Shown here piece by piece: positions 1 through 6,261 of a stretch of 6,274 bases of DNA. The stretch comes from DASZIT01 sp035948855 (GTDB taxonomy: Bacteria > Actinomycetota > Acidimicrobiia > Acidimicrobiales > RAAP-2). Location: the NCBI GenBank assembly GCA_035948855.1, contig DASZIT010000065.1, forward strand, positions 1-6,274. The letters run 5' to 3'. Under the pieces are notes generated by a model. It saw only the letters and a program-made list of their open reading frames with translations. It ran no database searches and was not told the DNA's origin. Made by a program: the position numbers and the translations under genes. Positions within the stretch are counted from its first letter, which is position 1, and every line of letters starts with the position of its first letter.

Positions 1-25
1 GCCGCCGCCCTGTCCGCCGATCGAT

Positions 26-46
26 GCCGCAAAACCGCTTTTCGGC
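26..46. terminator. Hairpin upstream of the pilus operon, possible terminator
   Basis: Bases 26-29 (GCCG) pair with 43-46 (CGGC) and bases 31-34 (AAAA) pair with 39-42 (TTTT). This gives an 8-bp stem with one bulged C at position 30 and a CCGC loop. It lies in DNA with no confirmed gene, upstream of the pilus operon. It could end transcription of a gene lying to the left. No T-run follows directly, so it is not a classic intrinsic terminator, and the function is inferred from position and folding alone. Confidence 0.35.
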
Positions 47-112
47 CCACCAACGAACCACTGAGAGTGGGGATGTCCGGATCCGATCGCCCCGGTGCGC
101 CTTCAGATCCAG

Positions 113-167
113 CGGGATTGGGCCGATTTTGGCTCCACAAAGCTCAAGCCCAGTCAGGTTCGTTCCG
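113..167 (+). other. Possible structured 5' leader of the pilus operon
   Basis: Two nested pairings can be drawn here. Bases 113-117 (CGGGA) pair with 163-167 (TTCCG), and 118-123 (TTGGGC) pair with 148-153 (GCCCAG); each set includes a G-U pair. The fold lies 55 to 110 bases before the chosen pilM start. It does not match the conserved cores of riboswitches I know, such as cyclic di-GMP-I. Chance pairing in GC-rich DNA is a real alternative. I saw no convincing -35/-10 promoter pair in bases 1-222. Confidence 0.2.
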
Positions 168-207
168 ATATCTCTTGCATGACGGATCTGCGCAGCCGGC
201 CCGGCGC

Positions 208-215
208 GAGGGGAG
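208..215 (+). promoter_or_regulatory. Ribosome binding site that fixes the pilM start
   Basis: The sequence GAGGGGAG lies 7 bases before the ATG at 223. The reading frame is open back to base 1 and has other possible starts at 67 (GTG) and 73 (ATG). Only the ATG at 223 has both this purine-rich site and a protein beginning directly with the conserved PilM actin-fold strand, so it is preferred. Confidence 0.75.
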
Positions 216-222
216 CTCTCGA

Positions 223-1929
223 ATGCCACAACTGATAGTGGGCCTCGACATCGGCACCAGCGCCGTGCGCGCGGCGGAGCTCGATGTCAGCTCCAAGCCA
301 CCCCGGCTCATCAACTACGGGCAGATCGGCCTGCCTCCGGGCTCGGTGGTCGACGGAGAGATCCAAGACGCCACTGCGGTATCGGAAGCCGTCCGCCGCC
401 TCTGGAAGAACGGCCAGTTCTCCACCACATCGGTAATCGTGGGTATCGCCGGCCTGCGGGCCATCACCCGGGAGATCGATCTTCCCTACGTTCCGGACAA
501 CGAGGTCGACAGTGCGGTCCGATTCCATTCCGAAGAGGTCATCCCGTTCCCCCCGGACAAGACCATCCTCTCTTCGCAGATCCTCGCCGACTACACCGCG
601 CCGGAAGGCGGCAAGATGCGCCGGGTGCTGGTGGCGGCGGCCCACTCCGATCTGGTCGAAGGGGTCGTGGCCGTGGCCGAGAGTGCCGGCCTGGTCGTCA
701 AGGGTGTCGACCTGGTGTCGTCCGCGCTGGTACGGGCCATCTCCGATGGGACATCCGGTGATCAGCCCGAAGCCATCGTGTCGGTAGGGGCCGGGCTCAC
801 CGTGGTGGTCATTCATCAGAACGGGCGGCCGCAGTTCGTCCGCACCATCGGCTCGGGCGGCAACGCCGTCACCGCGGCGATTGCCTCCTCCCTCGACCTG
901 CCCCTGGCCGATGCCGAGGCGCTCAAGCGCCGCCTGGGTGAGCCCATGCCCCAGGTCCACGCCGCACAGCAGGCCATCCGGGGCACCGTCGACAATCTCA
1001 TCAGCGAGATCCGGAACTCGGTGCAGTACTTCGCCACCCTCCCGGGCCGACTCCCGGTGTCCCAGATCCTGGTGACCGGGGGTGGGTCCTCCCTTCACGG
1101 TTTCATTCCCATGCTCGGAGCCCAGATCCACCTGCCGGTGCACTCGGTCTCCCCGCTCGCCCGCCTGGACGTCTCCAAGGTAGACCTCACCCCCGATCAG
1201 GCCGCCCAGGTGAGCCCCGTACTTTCCACGCCGATCGGTCTCGGCCTTCCCGAATCCAACCCGGCGGTGAAGCAGTTCAACCTGCTTCCCCCCGAGGTGA
1301 TCCAGCGCACCCGGATCAACACCATCCAGCAGCGGACCATGCTGGTGGCCGCGGTAATCGTGGCCCTGCTCGGCGTCTTCGGAGCCTGGAAATTCTTTCA
1401 GGTCCGCAGCGCGCAGAACGATGTGAGTGCGCTCAACGCCAGCATCTCCTCGCTGAATGCCCAGATACCCAAATATGACCTGGTGGTCTCCGCCGACACC
1501 GCCTACAACGCCGGGAGTGCCCGTCGGACCGCGGTGCTCGGCGCTTCCATCGATTGGCCCAATGCTCTTTCCAACCTGATCGCCATCACGCCTCCCAATC
1601 TGCAGGTCCAATCGTTCGCCGGCACCACCGGCAACGGGTCGGCCGCGGCGTCGACGGCCGGCGCGGTAACGCCCACCACCGCAACTCCGGCGGCGTCGAG
1701 CAGCGTTTCGGCGTCCATCGGTTTCGTCGCCACTGCGCTCAACGGCCCCGGGCCCGGCCTCACCAGTCCGTCCTTGTGGACCTCGGCCATCGCCAATGAC
1801 TCGGCCAAACTGTTCGCCAATCCGGTACCCACCTCGATCACCACCAATACCGACGGCACGGTGTCCTTCCCTTCGACGATCTCAGTGACACCTGCCGCCA
1901 GCTTGGCCAAGAATGCGAGCCTGCAATGA
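223..1929 (+). CDS. pilM: PilM-PilN fusion, type IV pilus alignment protein
   Basis: This 568-residue protein (start at 223) joins two proteins normally encoded separately. Residues 4 to about 342 are PilM, the cytoplasmic actin-like ATPase-fold protein of type IV pili. Visible PilM marks are phosphate-1 loop GLDIGTS (7-13), a VIPFPPDK segment, a second nucleotide loop SVGAGLT (187-193) and adenosine motif TGGGSSLHGF (285-294). Residues 352-356 are FNLLP, the motif at the N-terminus of PilN that docks into PilM. A membrane helix (about 373-392), a short coiled coil (394-419) and an extracytoplasmic PilN-like domain follow, interrupted by a Ser/Thr/Ala-rich stretch (467-495). PilM binds PilN in the cytoplasm and PilN pairs with PilO outside the membrane. 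The gene overlaps pilO by ATGA. The usual Asp of the second nucleotide loop is Ser187. PilM identity is very secure; the PilN assignment rests on motif, topology and gene order. Confidence 0.92.
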   Translation: MPQLIVGLDIGTSAVRAAELDVSSKPPRLINYGQIGLPPGSVVDGEIQDATAVSEAVRRLWKNGQFSTTSVIVGIAGLRAITREIDLPYVPDNEVDSAVRFHSEEVIPFPPDKTILSSQILADYTAPEGGKMRRVLVAAAHSDLVEGVVAVAESAGLVVKGVDLVSSALVRAISDGTSGDQPEAIVSVGAGLTVVVIHQNGRPQFVRTIGSGGNAVTAAIASSLDLPLADAEALKRRLGEPMPQVHAAQQAIRGTVDNLISEIRNSVQYFATLPGRLPVSQILVTGGGSSLHGFIPMLGAQIHLPVHSVSPLARLDVSKVDLTPDQAAQVSPVLSTPIGLGLPESNPAVKQFNLLPPEVIQRTRINTIQQRTMLVAAVIVALLGVFGAWKFFQVRSAQNDVSALNASISSLNAQIPKYDLVVSADTAYNAGSARRTAVLGASIDWPNALSNLIAITPPNLQVQSFAGTTGNGSAAASTAGAVTPTTATPAASSSVSASIGFVATALNGPGPGLTSPSLWTSAIANDSAKLFANPVPTSITTNTDGTVSFPSTISVTPAASLAKNASLQ

Positions 1930-2654
1930 ACACCGTGAAGGAATACCAGAAGCCGATCATGGTCGGGGTGGTGGGGGTCGTGGTGGCCATTTTGCTGTAC
2001 GCATTGCTGGTCGCGCCTCAGAGCTCGAAGCTCTCCTCGCTCAATACTCAGAAGACCCAACTCGCCGCCCAGCAACAGCAGCTGCAGACCAAGCTGACCG
2101 GCCTGGAGAAGGAAAAGCAACAACTGCCGACCAAGTGCGCGAGCCTGCAAAAGATCACGCTGCAGATTCCAAGTGTGCTGAACCCCGGAGACCTGGCCGC
2201 GGAGCAGTCGACCTTCTACAACCAGCTCACCGCGCTGGTGGGTTCGTCCGGCACCTCGATCCCCTCGTTCGCCTGGACCGGCAACTCCGCCACTGGGGCG
2301 ACACCGGCCACCACACCCCCGGCCGCCGGAGCCGCGCCGGCGACCAGCGGGGTTGTCCCGGTGCCGGTCAAGATGCACATCACCGGCAACTTTGCCCAGA
2401 TGTCCGCCTTTATCGCCGGCCTTGATTCGTTCCCCCGCCTGTTCGTGATCCAGACGTTCACCCTGGCCATCGGCCCCACCACCGGAGCCGCGAGCTCGCC
2501 GGGTGCCGCCACCGGGAATACCCAGCCGCTGTGGGTGGGCCAGACCCCGACCGCGGGCGGCAATGGGCCCTACGGTTTGGACCTGGTCGGGTCGATCTAC
2601 TACACCGCGACGCCGAGCGCCCTGGCGGCGTGCACCCAAGCCACCGCCAAGTAG
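1926..2654 (+). CDS. pilO: PilO, type IV pilus inner-membrane alignment protein
   Basis: This 242-residue protein has the PilO layout: a short cytoplasmic N-terminus, one membrane helix (about 11-30), a Gln/Lys/Leu-rich coiled coil (33-68) and an extracytoplasmic domain of ferredoxin-like type. The segment at 150-180, with HITGNFAQMSAFI and then LDSFPRLFVIQTFTL, matches the best conserved part of PilO, and the last strand (GLDLVGSIYYT, 217-227) closes the fold. PilO pairs with PilN to transmit the envelope scaffold to the motor and platform. Two low-complexity loops rich in Ala, Pro, Thr and Gly (119-142 and 183-214) make it longer than a minimal PilO. Its ATG overlaps the stop of the PilM-PilN gene (ATGA), so translation is probably coupled; there is no strong Shine-Dalgarno sequence. 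Cys71 and Cys236 are its only cysteines, both predicted to lie outside the membrane. Confidence 0.88.
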   Translation: MNTVKEYQKPIMVGVVGVVVAILLYALLVAPQSSKLSSLNTQKTQLAAQQQQLQTKLTGLEKEKQQLPTKCASLQKITLQIPSVLNPGDLAAEQSTFYNQLTALVGSSGTSIPSFAWTGNSATGATPATTPPAAGAAPATSGVVPVPVKMHITGNFAQMSAFIAGLDSFPRLFVIQTFTLAIGPTTGAASSPGAATGNTQPLWVGQTPTAGGNGPYGLDLVGSIYYTATPSALAACTQATAK

Positions 2655-2687
2655 TCCCGGCGATCCGGCCCGCTCGATACCCACCCG

Positions 2688-3449
2688 ATGCCCACCAATC
2701 CGACGCGGCGCCATGGCGGGTGGATCGTCCTGCCTCTCGTACTTGGCCTCGCAGGTTTCCTGACCAGCTGTAGCTCCGGGACCGCCGCTACGACTCCGAC
2801 CACGTCGCCGCAAGCGACGCTGTCGCTTGCCCTCGCCAACGCCACGTCTGCCGGGTGGGTCCACGAAACCAACCGGACGACCGGCTCCGGGCATTCGGTG
2901 TCGATGGTGAATGACATCGGAACCGATCAGGGTCGACAGGTCATTGACAGCGACGGGGCCCAGGCCACCGCCCTGGTGTTGAGCGGGATCGCCTACATCC
3001 AGGGGGACGCCAACGCCGTCAGCAACTTCTTCCAGATTCCGACGCCCGACCCTCAGAAGCTCGCCGGGCAATGGATCTCGATTCGTCCCTCTGACCAGAG
3101 CTATGCCGCGGTCAGCGCTTCGGTGACGCTGCAATCAGACTTCCAGAACTTCCAGAACCTGTTCCTTGGCCCGTTCAAAGCCGGCGCCCAGACCACAGTC
3201 AATGGGGTCAAGGTCGTCCCGATATCGGGCCACGTCCAGGGTTCCACGACCGGCTCAACGGTGCCGGCCACCCTCTTCGTCACCGCCTCCGGCAAGGTGC
3301 TGCCGGTCAGTTTCCGAGCCACCAACAGCCAGGCCAGCATCACCTCGCAGTGGAGCGACTGGGGTCAAGCCGTTGCCCTGGCTGCGCCGGCCGCTTCGAT
3401 CCCGATGTCCTCCATCGTCGGGCAAAGCTCCGGGGCGACGACCACCTAG
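2688..3449 (+). CDS. Predicted lipoprotein following pilO, function unknown
   Basis: The 253-residue product begins with a lipoprotein signal peptide: positive residues (R7, R8), a hydrophobic stretch (12-24) and lipobox L25-T26-S27-C28, so Cys28 should be lipidated and the protein anchored outside the membrane. A Ser/Thr-rich tether (29-42) follows, then a mainly beta-strand domain to about residue 240. The pattern of a short helix, a GWVHET segment, repeated strands and a late WSDWGQAVALAAP motif recalls LolA/LppX/LprG-type half-barrel lipoproteins of actinobacteria. This is a fold-level impression, not a family match. The gene begins 33 bases after pilO with no clear terminator between them, so it is probably co-transcribed with the pilus genes. 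The ATG at 2688 has a poor ribosome binding site, but it is the only start I found that leaves the full signal peptide. A role in pilus assembly is suggested only by position. Confidence 0.8.
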   Translation: MPTNPTRRHGGWIVLPLVLGLAGFLTSCSSGTAATTPTTSPQATLSLALANATSAGWVHETNRTTGSGHSVSMVNDIGTDQGRQVIDSDGAQATALVLSGIAYIQGDANAVSNFFQIPTPDPQKLAGQWISIRPSDQSYAAVSASVTLQSDFQNFQNLFLGPFKAGAQTTVNGVKVVPISGHVQGSTTGSTVPATLFVTASGKVLPVSFRATNSQASITSQWSDWGQAVALAAPAASIPMSSIVGQSSGATTT

Positions 3450-3463
3450 CAACCAGGAGTTGC
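3449..3463. terminator. Weak hairpin between convergent stop codons
   Basis: GCAAC (3449-3453) pairs with GTTGC (3459-3463) around the loop CAGGA. The hairpin falls in the 17-base gap between the lipoprotein gene and tldE, which converge here, so it could help end transcription from both sides. The stem is only 5 bp and no T-run flanks it. Support comes mainly from its location. Confidence 0.2.
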
Positions 3464-3466
3464 CGG

Positions 3467-4858
3467 CTAGATCCCGCTGACCTGCATGTCGGCCACCGCC
3501 AAGGTCTGACCGGCGGCGATCCCCGGCAGCCATTCCACATCGGCACCCACTGCCACCAGCGACTGGAGGATGCGCTGGAGGGTCGACGCCACCGTGATCT
3601 CCCGGACCGGCTCGGCCAGCTTCCCGTCCCGGATCATCAGACCCTCGGCGCCCACCGAGAAGTCGCCGCTGATCGGGTTGACGCCGGAGTGGACCCCGGT
3701 CATCGACTGGACGAACAGCCCCTCGCCGACCGCCGCCAACACCCCGCCCTCGTCGTAGCCTTCGGGACCCGGAGTCAGGGCCAGGGCCCGGCAACCCACC
3801 CCCGGGGTGCCGGCAAATCCGCCCCGTACCGCCGAGCCGGTCGAGGCCACTCCGGCCCGGGATCCGGCCACCGTGTCGTACAGGAAGCCCATCAGGACGC
3901 CGTTGACGATGAGCTGGTTCCGCCGGCAGGCCAGGCCTTCGGCATCGTAGGACGCTGCGCCGTAGGCCAGCGGGTTGGTGGGGTCGTCGACCAGGGTGAA
4001 ACCGGGCGCCCCCACCTGCTCGCCGATCCGGCCGGCAAAGAAGGAACGGCCCTTGGCCACCGCCTCTCCGGACAGGGCGCCGGAGATCACCGAGAGAAGG
4101 GTGGACGCCGCCCGGCGGTCGAACACCACCACCGAACGCCCCGAGGGCCCCTTGGTGGCCCCCAACATCCGCACCGCCCGCTCGACGGCGTCGGTCGTCA
4201 CCTTGTCCCGGTCGAGACCCTCGAACCCGCGGGCGGTGTCGAACCCACCACCGGTCTGGCTGGCTTCGCCGTCGCCGGCGATCACCCCCACCGAGAGGAA
4301 TCCTTGGGTCTTCCGGTTCGACGACCGGATCCCGGTGGTCGAGACCAGGGCCATCTCCACCGAGGTGTCGCCGTAGTCAGCCGACGACACTTGGCGGATC
4401 CGAGGATCCGCCCCCCGAGCCTGGGCTTCCAGGGCGAGGGCGAGCTCGACCTTGGCCGAGGTCGGCACCGAGGCCAACGACTCGTCCCACAGGTCGAACG
4501 GCACCGCCGCCACGCCGTCGGGGACGGCCAGCTGCACATGCTCGTCGGGGGTGGCAAACCGGGCGTTGTCGCGGGCTTCGTCCAGGGTTTCCGCCAGCAC
4601 CGATTCGTGCAGCGAGCCGGCCCAGGCGAACCCCAGCTTGTGGTCGACCACCACCCGGATGCCGATGCCGGCCGAGGTGGCCGAGGTGAGGGATTCGACC
4701 TCGCCGTCGTAGGCGCGGATCTCGGTCTCGTCCCCCCGGGCCACGTAGACCTCGACGTCCTCCCCGGTACGGGCCCAGCCGGCCACCCGGTCGGCCAGGT
4801 CGAGGAGGTTGTCCCCGCCGGTGTCGGCGGAGGCAGCGGTAGTGGTGGCGGTGGTCAT
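3467..4858 (-). CDS. tldE: TldE (PmbA), metal-free partner of the TldD protease
   Basis: This 463-residue protein is a full-length PmbA/TldE family member, close to the 450 residues of E. coli PmbA. Family segments are visible in order: an N-terminal region with DGEVESLTSATSAGIGIRVV (51-70), SGEAVAKGRSFFAG (263-276), a DDPTNP segment (291-296), RRNQLIVNGVLMGFLYDT (312-329), and the C-terminal NPISGDFSVGAEGLMI (394-409) with EPVREITVA (416-424). It has no HExxxH motif, as expected: in the E. coli TldD/E heterodimer, which matures microcin B17 and degrades the CcdA antitoxin, only TldD binds zinc. Its ATG overlaps the tldD stop (ATGA), and a G-run on the coding strand (bases 4867-4872) lies 8 bases upstream as a weak ribosome site. 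The natural substrate here is unknown. Residues 2-16 are Thr/Ala-rich and poorly conserved. Confidence 0.93.
   Translation of the reverse strand: MTTATTTAASADTGGDNLLDLADRVAGWARTGEDVEVYVARGDETEIRAYDGEVESLTSATSAGIGIRVVVDHKLGFAWAGSLHESVLAETLDEARDNARFATPDEHVQLAVPDGVAAVPFDLWDESLASVPTSAKVELALALEAQARGADPRIRQVSSADYGDTSVEMALVSTTGIRSSNRKTQGFLSVGVIAGDGEASQTGGGFDTARGFEGLDRDKVTTDAVERAVRMLGATKGPSGRSVVVFDRRAASTLLSVISGALSGEAVAKGRSFFAGRIGEQVGAPGFTLVDDPTNPLAYGAASYDAEGLACRRNQLIVNGVLMGFLYDTVAGSRAGVASTGSAVRGGFAGTPGVGCRALALTPGPEGYDEGGVLAAVGEGLFVQSMTGVHSGVNPISGDFSVGAEGLMIRDGKLAEPVREITVASTLQRILQSLVAVGADVEWLPGIAAGQTLAVADMQVSGI
4393..4412. repeat. Perfect 9-bp inverted repeat inside tldE
   Basis: GGCGGATCC (4393-4401) is followed after GA by its exact reverse complement GGATCCGCC (4404-4412). 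As RNA it can form an 8-bp stem with a 4-base loop (CUCG in the tldE transcript). It encodes residues around ADPRIR in TldE, so part of it is set by coding needs. No function is claimed. Confidence 0.6.
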
Positions 4859-6249
4859 TCGGTCGTCCCCCCGATGGTCACCCCGGTGATCCGGAGGGTG
4901 GCCTGCCCGCAGCCCACCGGCACACTCTGGCCGTCCTTGCCACAGGTCCCCGGGGTCATGGCGAAGTCGGTAGCCACCGCGTCCACCCGCTTGAGGATCT
5001 CGGGACCGTTGCCGATCAGGTTGGCGTCGCGGAGGGGTTCGGTGATCCGCCCGTTCTCGATCAGGTACGCCTCGGTGGTGCCGAACACGAAGTCGCCGGT
5101 GGTGGTGTTGACCTGTCCGCCGCCCAGCTTGGCCACGTAGACGCCGTGAGGGGTCTGGGCCACGATCTCGTCGGCGTCATCCTCGCCGGGCAGCAGAAAC
5201 GTGTTGGTCATCCGGACCATGGGCAGGTGCTGGTAGGTCTGGCGGCGACCGTTGCCCGATGACACCCGGCCCTCCTTGCGGGCCCGCAGGAAGTCCCACA
5301 GGTACTCGGTCAGCATGCCGTTCTCGATGAGCACGTTGCGCTGGGCCGGACGGCCCTCGTCGTCGAAGCCGAAGGTGCCCCACTCGGAGCCCACGGTGCC
5401 GTCGTCAACCAGGGTGACCAGCGGGCTGGCCACCTGCTTTCCGACCTGGCCCACGTACACCGAGGCGTTCTTGGCGATGTGGTCGGCCTCGAGCCCGTGA
5501 CCGCAGGCCTCGTGAAAGAGGATGCCACCGCTCCCGCCGGCCAGGACCACCGGCACCTCGCCGGAGGGCGCCGGACGGGCCGACAGCTTGGACAGCGCCC
5601 GGCCGGCCGCCATCCGGGCCAGGTCCTCGACCGACACATCGTCGAACAGTTCGTAGCCGACAGTGTGGGCGGTCGACTCCGAGCCGGTCTGGAGGCCGGT
5701 ATCCCCTTCGGCCACGCAGGACACCGAGAAGCGGGTCCGGCGCTGCTGGTCTTCGGCCAGCAGCCCGTCCGAGTTGGCGATCAGCACCTGGCGCCTCGAC
5801 CCGCCGTAACCGGCCTGCACCTGGGAGATGGCCCCACCGCTGGCCCGGGCGGCCTCGTCGGCCTGTCGCAACAGGTCGAGGGTGTCGGCTTTGGACACCG
5901 CCGGCTCCCGGTCCGTGCCGATCCGACCGGCACCCCCGGTTGCCTCCAGGGAGCCCATCGCCACCGTGTGGGTTCCCCCGCCGCCACTGCGGGCGACGGC
6001 CGAGGCGGCTTCCGCCGCCTTGATGAGCCCGGCCTCGCTGAGGTCGGCGGTGTGGGCGAAGCCGGTGGTGTCCCCGGTGACCACCCGGATGCCGGCGCCC
6101 CGCTCCCGTCCGGATGACAGCTCCTCCACCCGCCCGTCGTCGAGCAACGCGGAGGAATTGGAGCGGTCTTCCGCGAATACCTCGGCGAATTCCCCGCCGT
6201 GCCGCAGGGCTTCTCCGAGCACCCGCTCCAATACCGGCGTGTCAATCAC
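4855..6249 (-). CDS. tldD: TldD, zinc metalloprotease subunit
   Basis: This 464-residue protein is the catalytic partner of TldE. The zinc motif H246-E247-A-C-G-H251 is intact, and the C-terminal CGKDGQSVPVGCGQ segment supplies Cys436, the position matching the third metal ligand of the family. Other TldD landmarks are GNGRRQTYQHLP (332-343) with RMTNTFLLPG (346-355), the GGGQVNTTTGDFVFG segment (376-390) and DANLIGNGPEIL (408-419). The known heterodimer encloses its active site in a chamber and cleaves unfolded peptides in the cytoplasm; E. coli substrates are microcin B17 and CcdA. No such substrate gene is visible here. Length is close to the 481 residues of E. coli TldD. The start is a GTG behind a strong ribosome binding site, and tldE follows with an ATGA overlap, so the two subunits should be made together. 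Cys249 and Cys447 are additional cysteines beside the metal site motifs. Confidence 0.95.
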   Translation of the reverse strand: MIDTPVLERVLGEALRHGGEFAEVFAEDRSNSSALLDDGRVEELSSGRERGAGIRVVTGDTTGFAHTADLSEAGLIKAAEAASAVARSGGGGTHTVAMGSLEATGGAGRIGTDREPAVSKADTLDLLRQADEAARASGGAISQVQAGYGGSRRQVLIANSDGLLAEDQQRRTRFSVSCVAEGDTGLQTGSESTAHTVGYELFDDVSVEDLARMAAGRALSKLSARPAPSGEVPVVLAGGSGGILFHEACGHGLEADHIAKNASVYVGQVGKQVASPLVTLVDDGTVGSEWGTFGFDDEGRPAQRNVLIENGMLTEYLWDFLRARKEGRVSSGNGRRQTYQHLPMVRMTNTFLLPGEDDADEIVAQTPHGVYVAKLGGGQVNTTTGDFVFGTTEAYLIENGRITEPLRDANLIGNGPEILKRVDAVATDFAMTPGTCGKDGQSVPVGCGQATLRITGVTIGGTTE

Positions 6250-6254
6250 TGCTG

Positions 6255-6261
6255 CCTCCTT
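6255..6261 (-). promoter_or_regulatory. Strong Shine-Dalgarno sequence for tldD
   Basis: On the minus strand AAGGAGG lies 5 bases before the GTG at 6249. This near-perfect anti-16S match supports GTG as the true start, with no nearby ATG competing. Only 13 bases remain upstream in the window, so the promoter is not visible. Confidence 0.85.

Noticed and set aside
2..64. Possible C-terminal tail of an upstream gene (frame 2, stop TGA at 62-64)
   Set aside because: Twenty Pro-rich codons without a motif, overlapping the 26-46 hairpin, are too little to call a partial gene.
145..174. Promoter with GATATC-like -10 box at 168-173
   Set aside because: No acceptable -35 box lies at 16-18 bases spacing, and the -10 match is weak.
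67..222. N-terminal extension of PilM starting at GTG 67 or ATG 73
   Set aside because: The extra 50-52 residues resemble no PilM N-terminus, and the ATG at 223 has a good ribosome binding site and begins directly at the conserved first strand.
154..1611. 485-codon open frame on the minus strand opposite the PilM-PilN gene
   Set aside because: The plus strand encodes an unmistakable PilM here, and the antisense product has shadow-frame composition (Gly, Arg, Asp, His) and no domain.
1503..3134. 543-codon open frame on the minus strand across the PilN part, pilO and the lipoprotein gene
   Set aside because: It is antisense to three well-supported genes. Its translation is Arg/Gly-rich without recognisable domains, typical of a shadow frame in GC-rich DNA.
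3350..5140. 596-codon open frame on the plus strand across tldE and part of tldD
   Set aside because: It is antisense to two clear protease genes, has a Gly/Arg/His-rich composition with no motifs, and overlaps the end of the lipoprotein gene.
6003..6020. Inverted repeat AGGCGGC/GCCGCCT with a 4-base loop in tldD
   Set aside because: It encodes an Ala-rich helix segment in which GCC/GCG codons readily create such palindromes; nothing suggests function.
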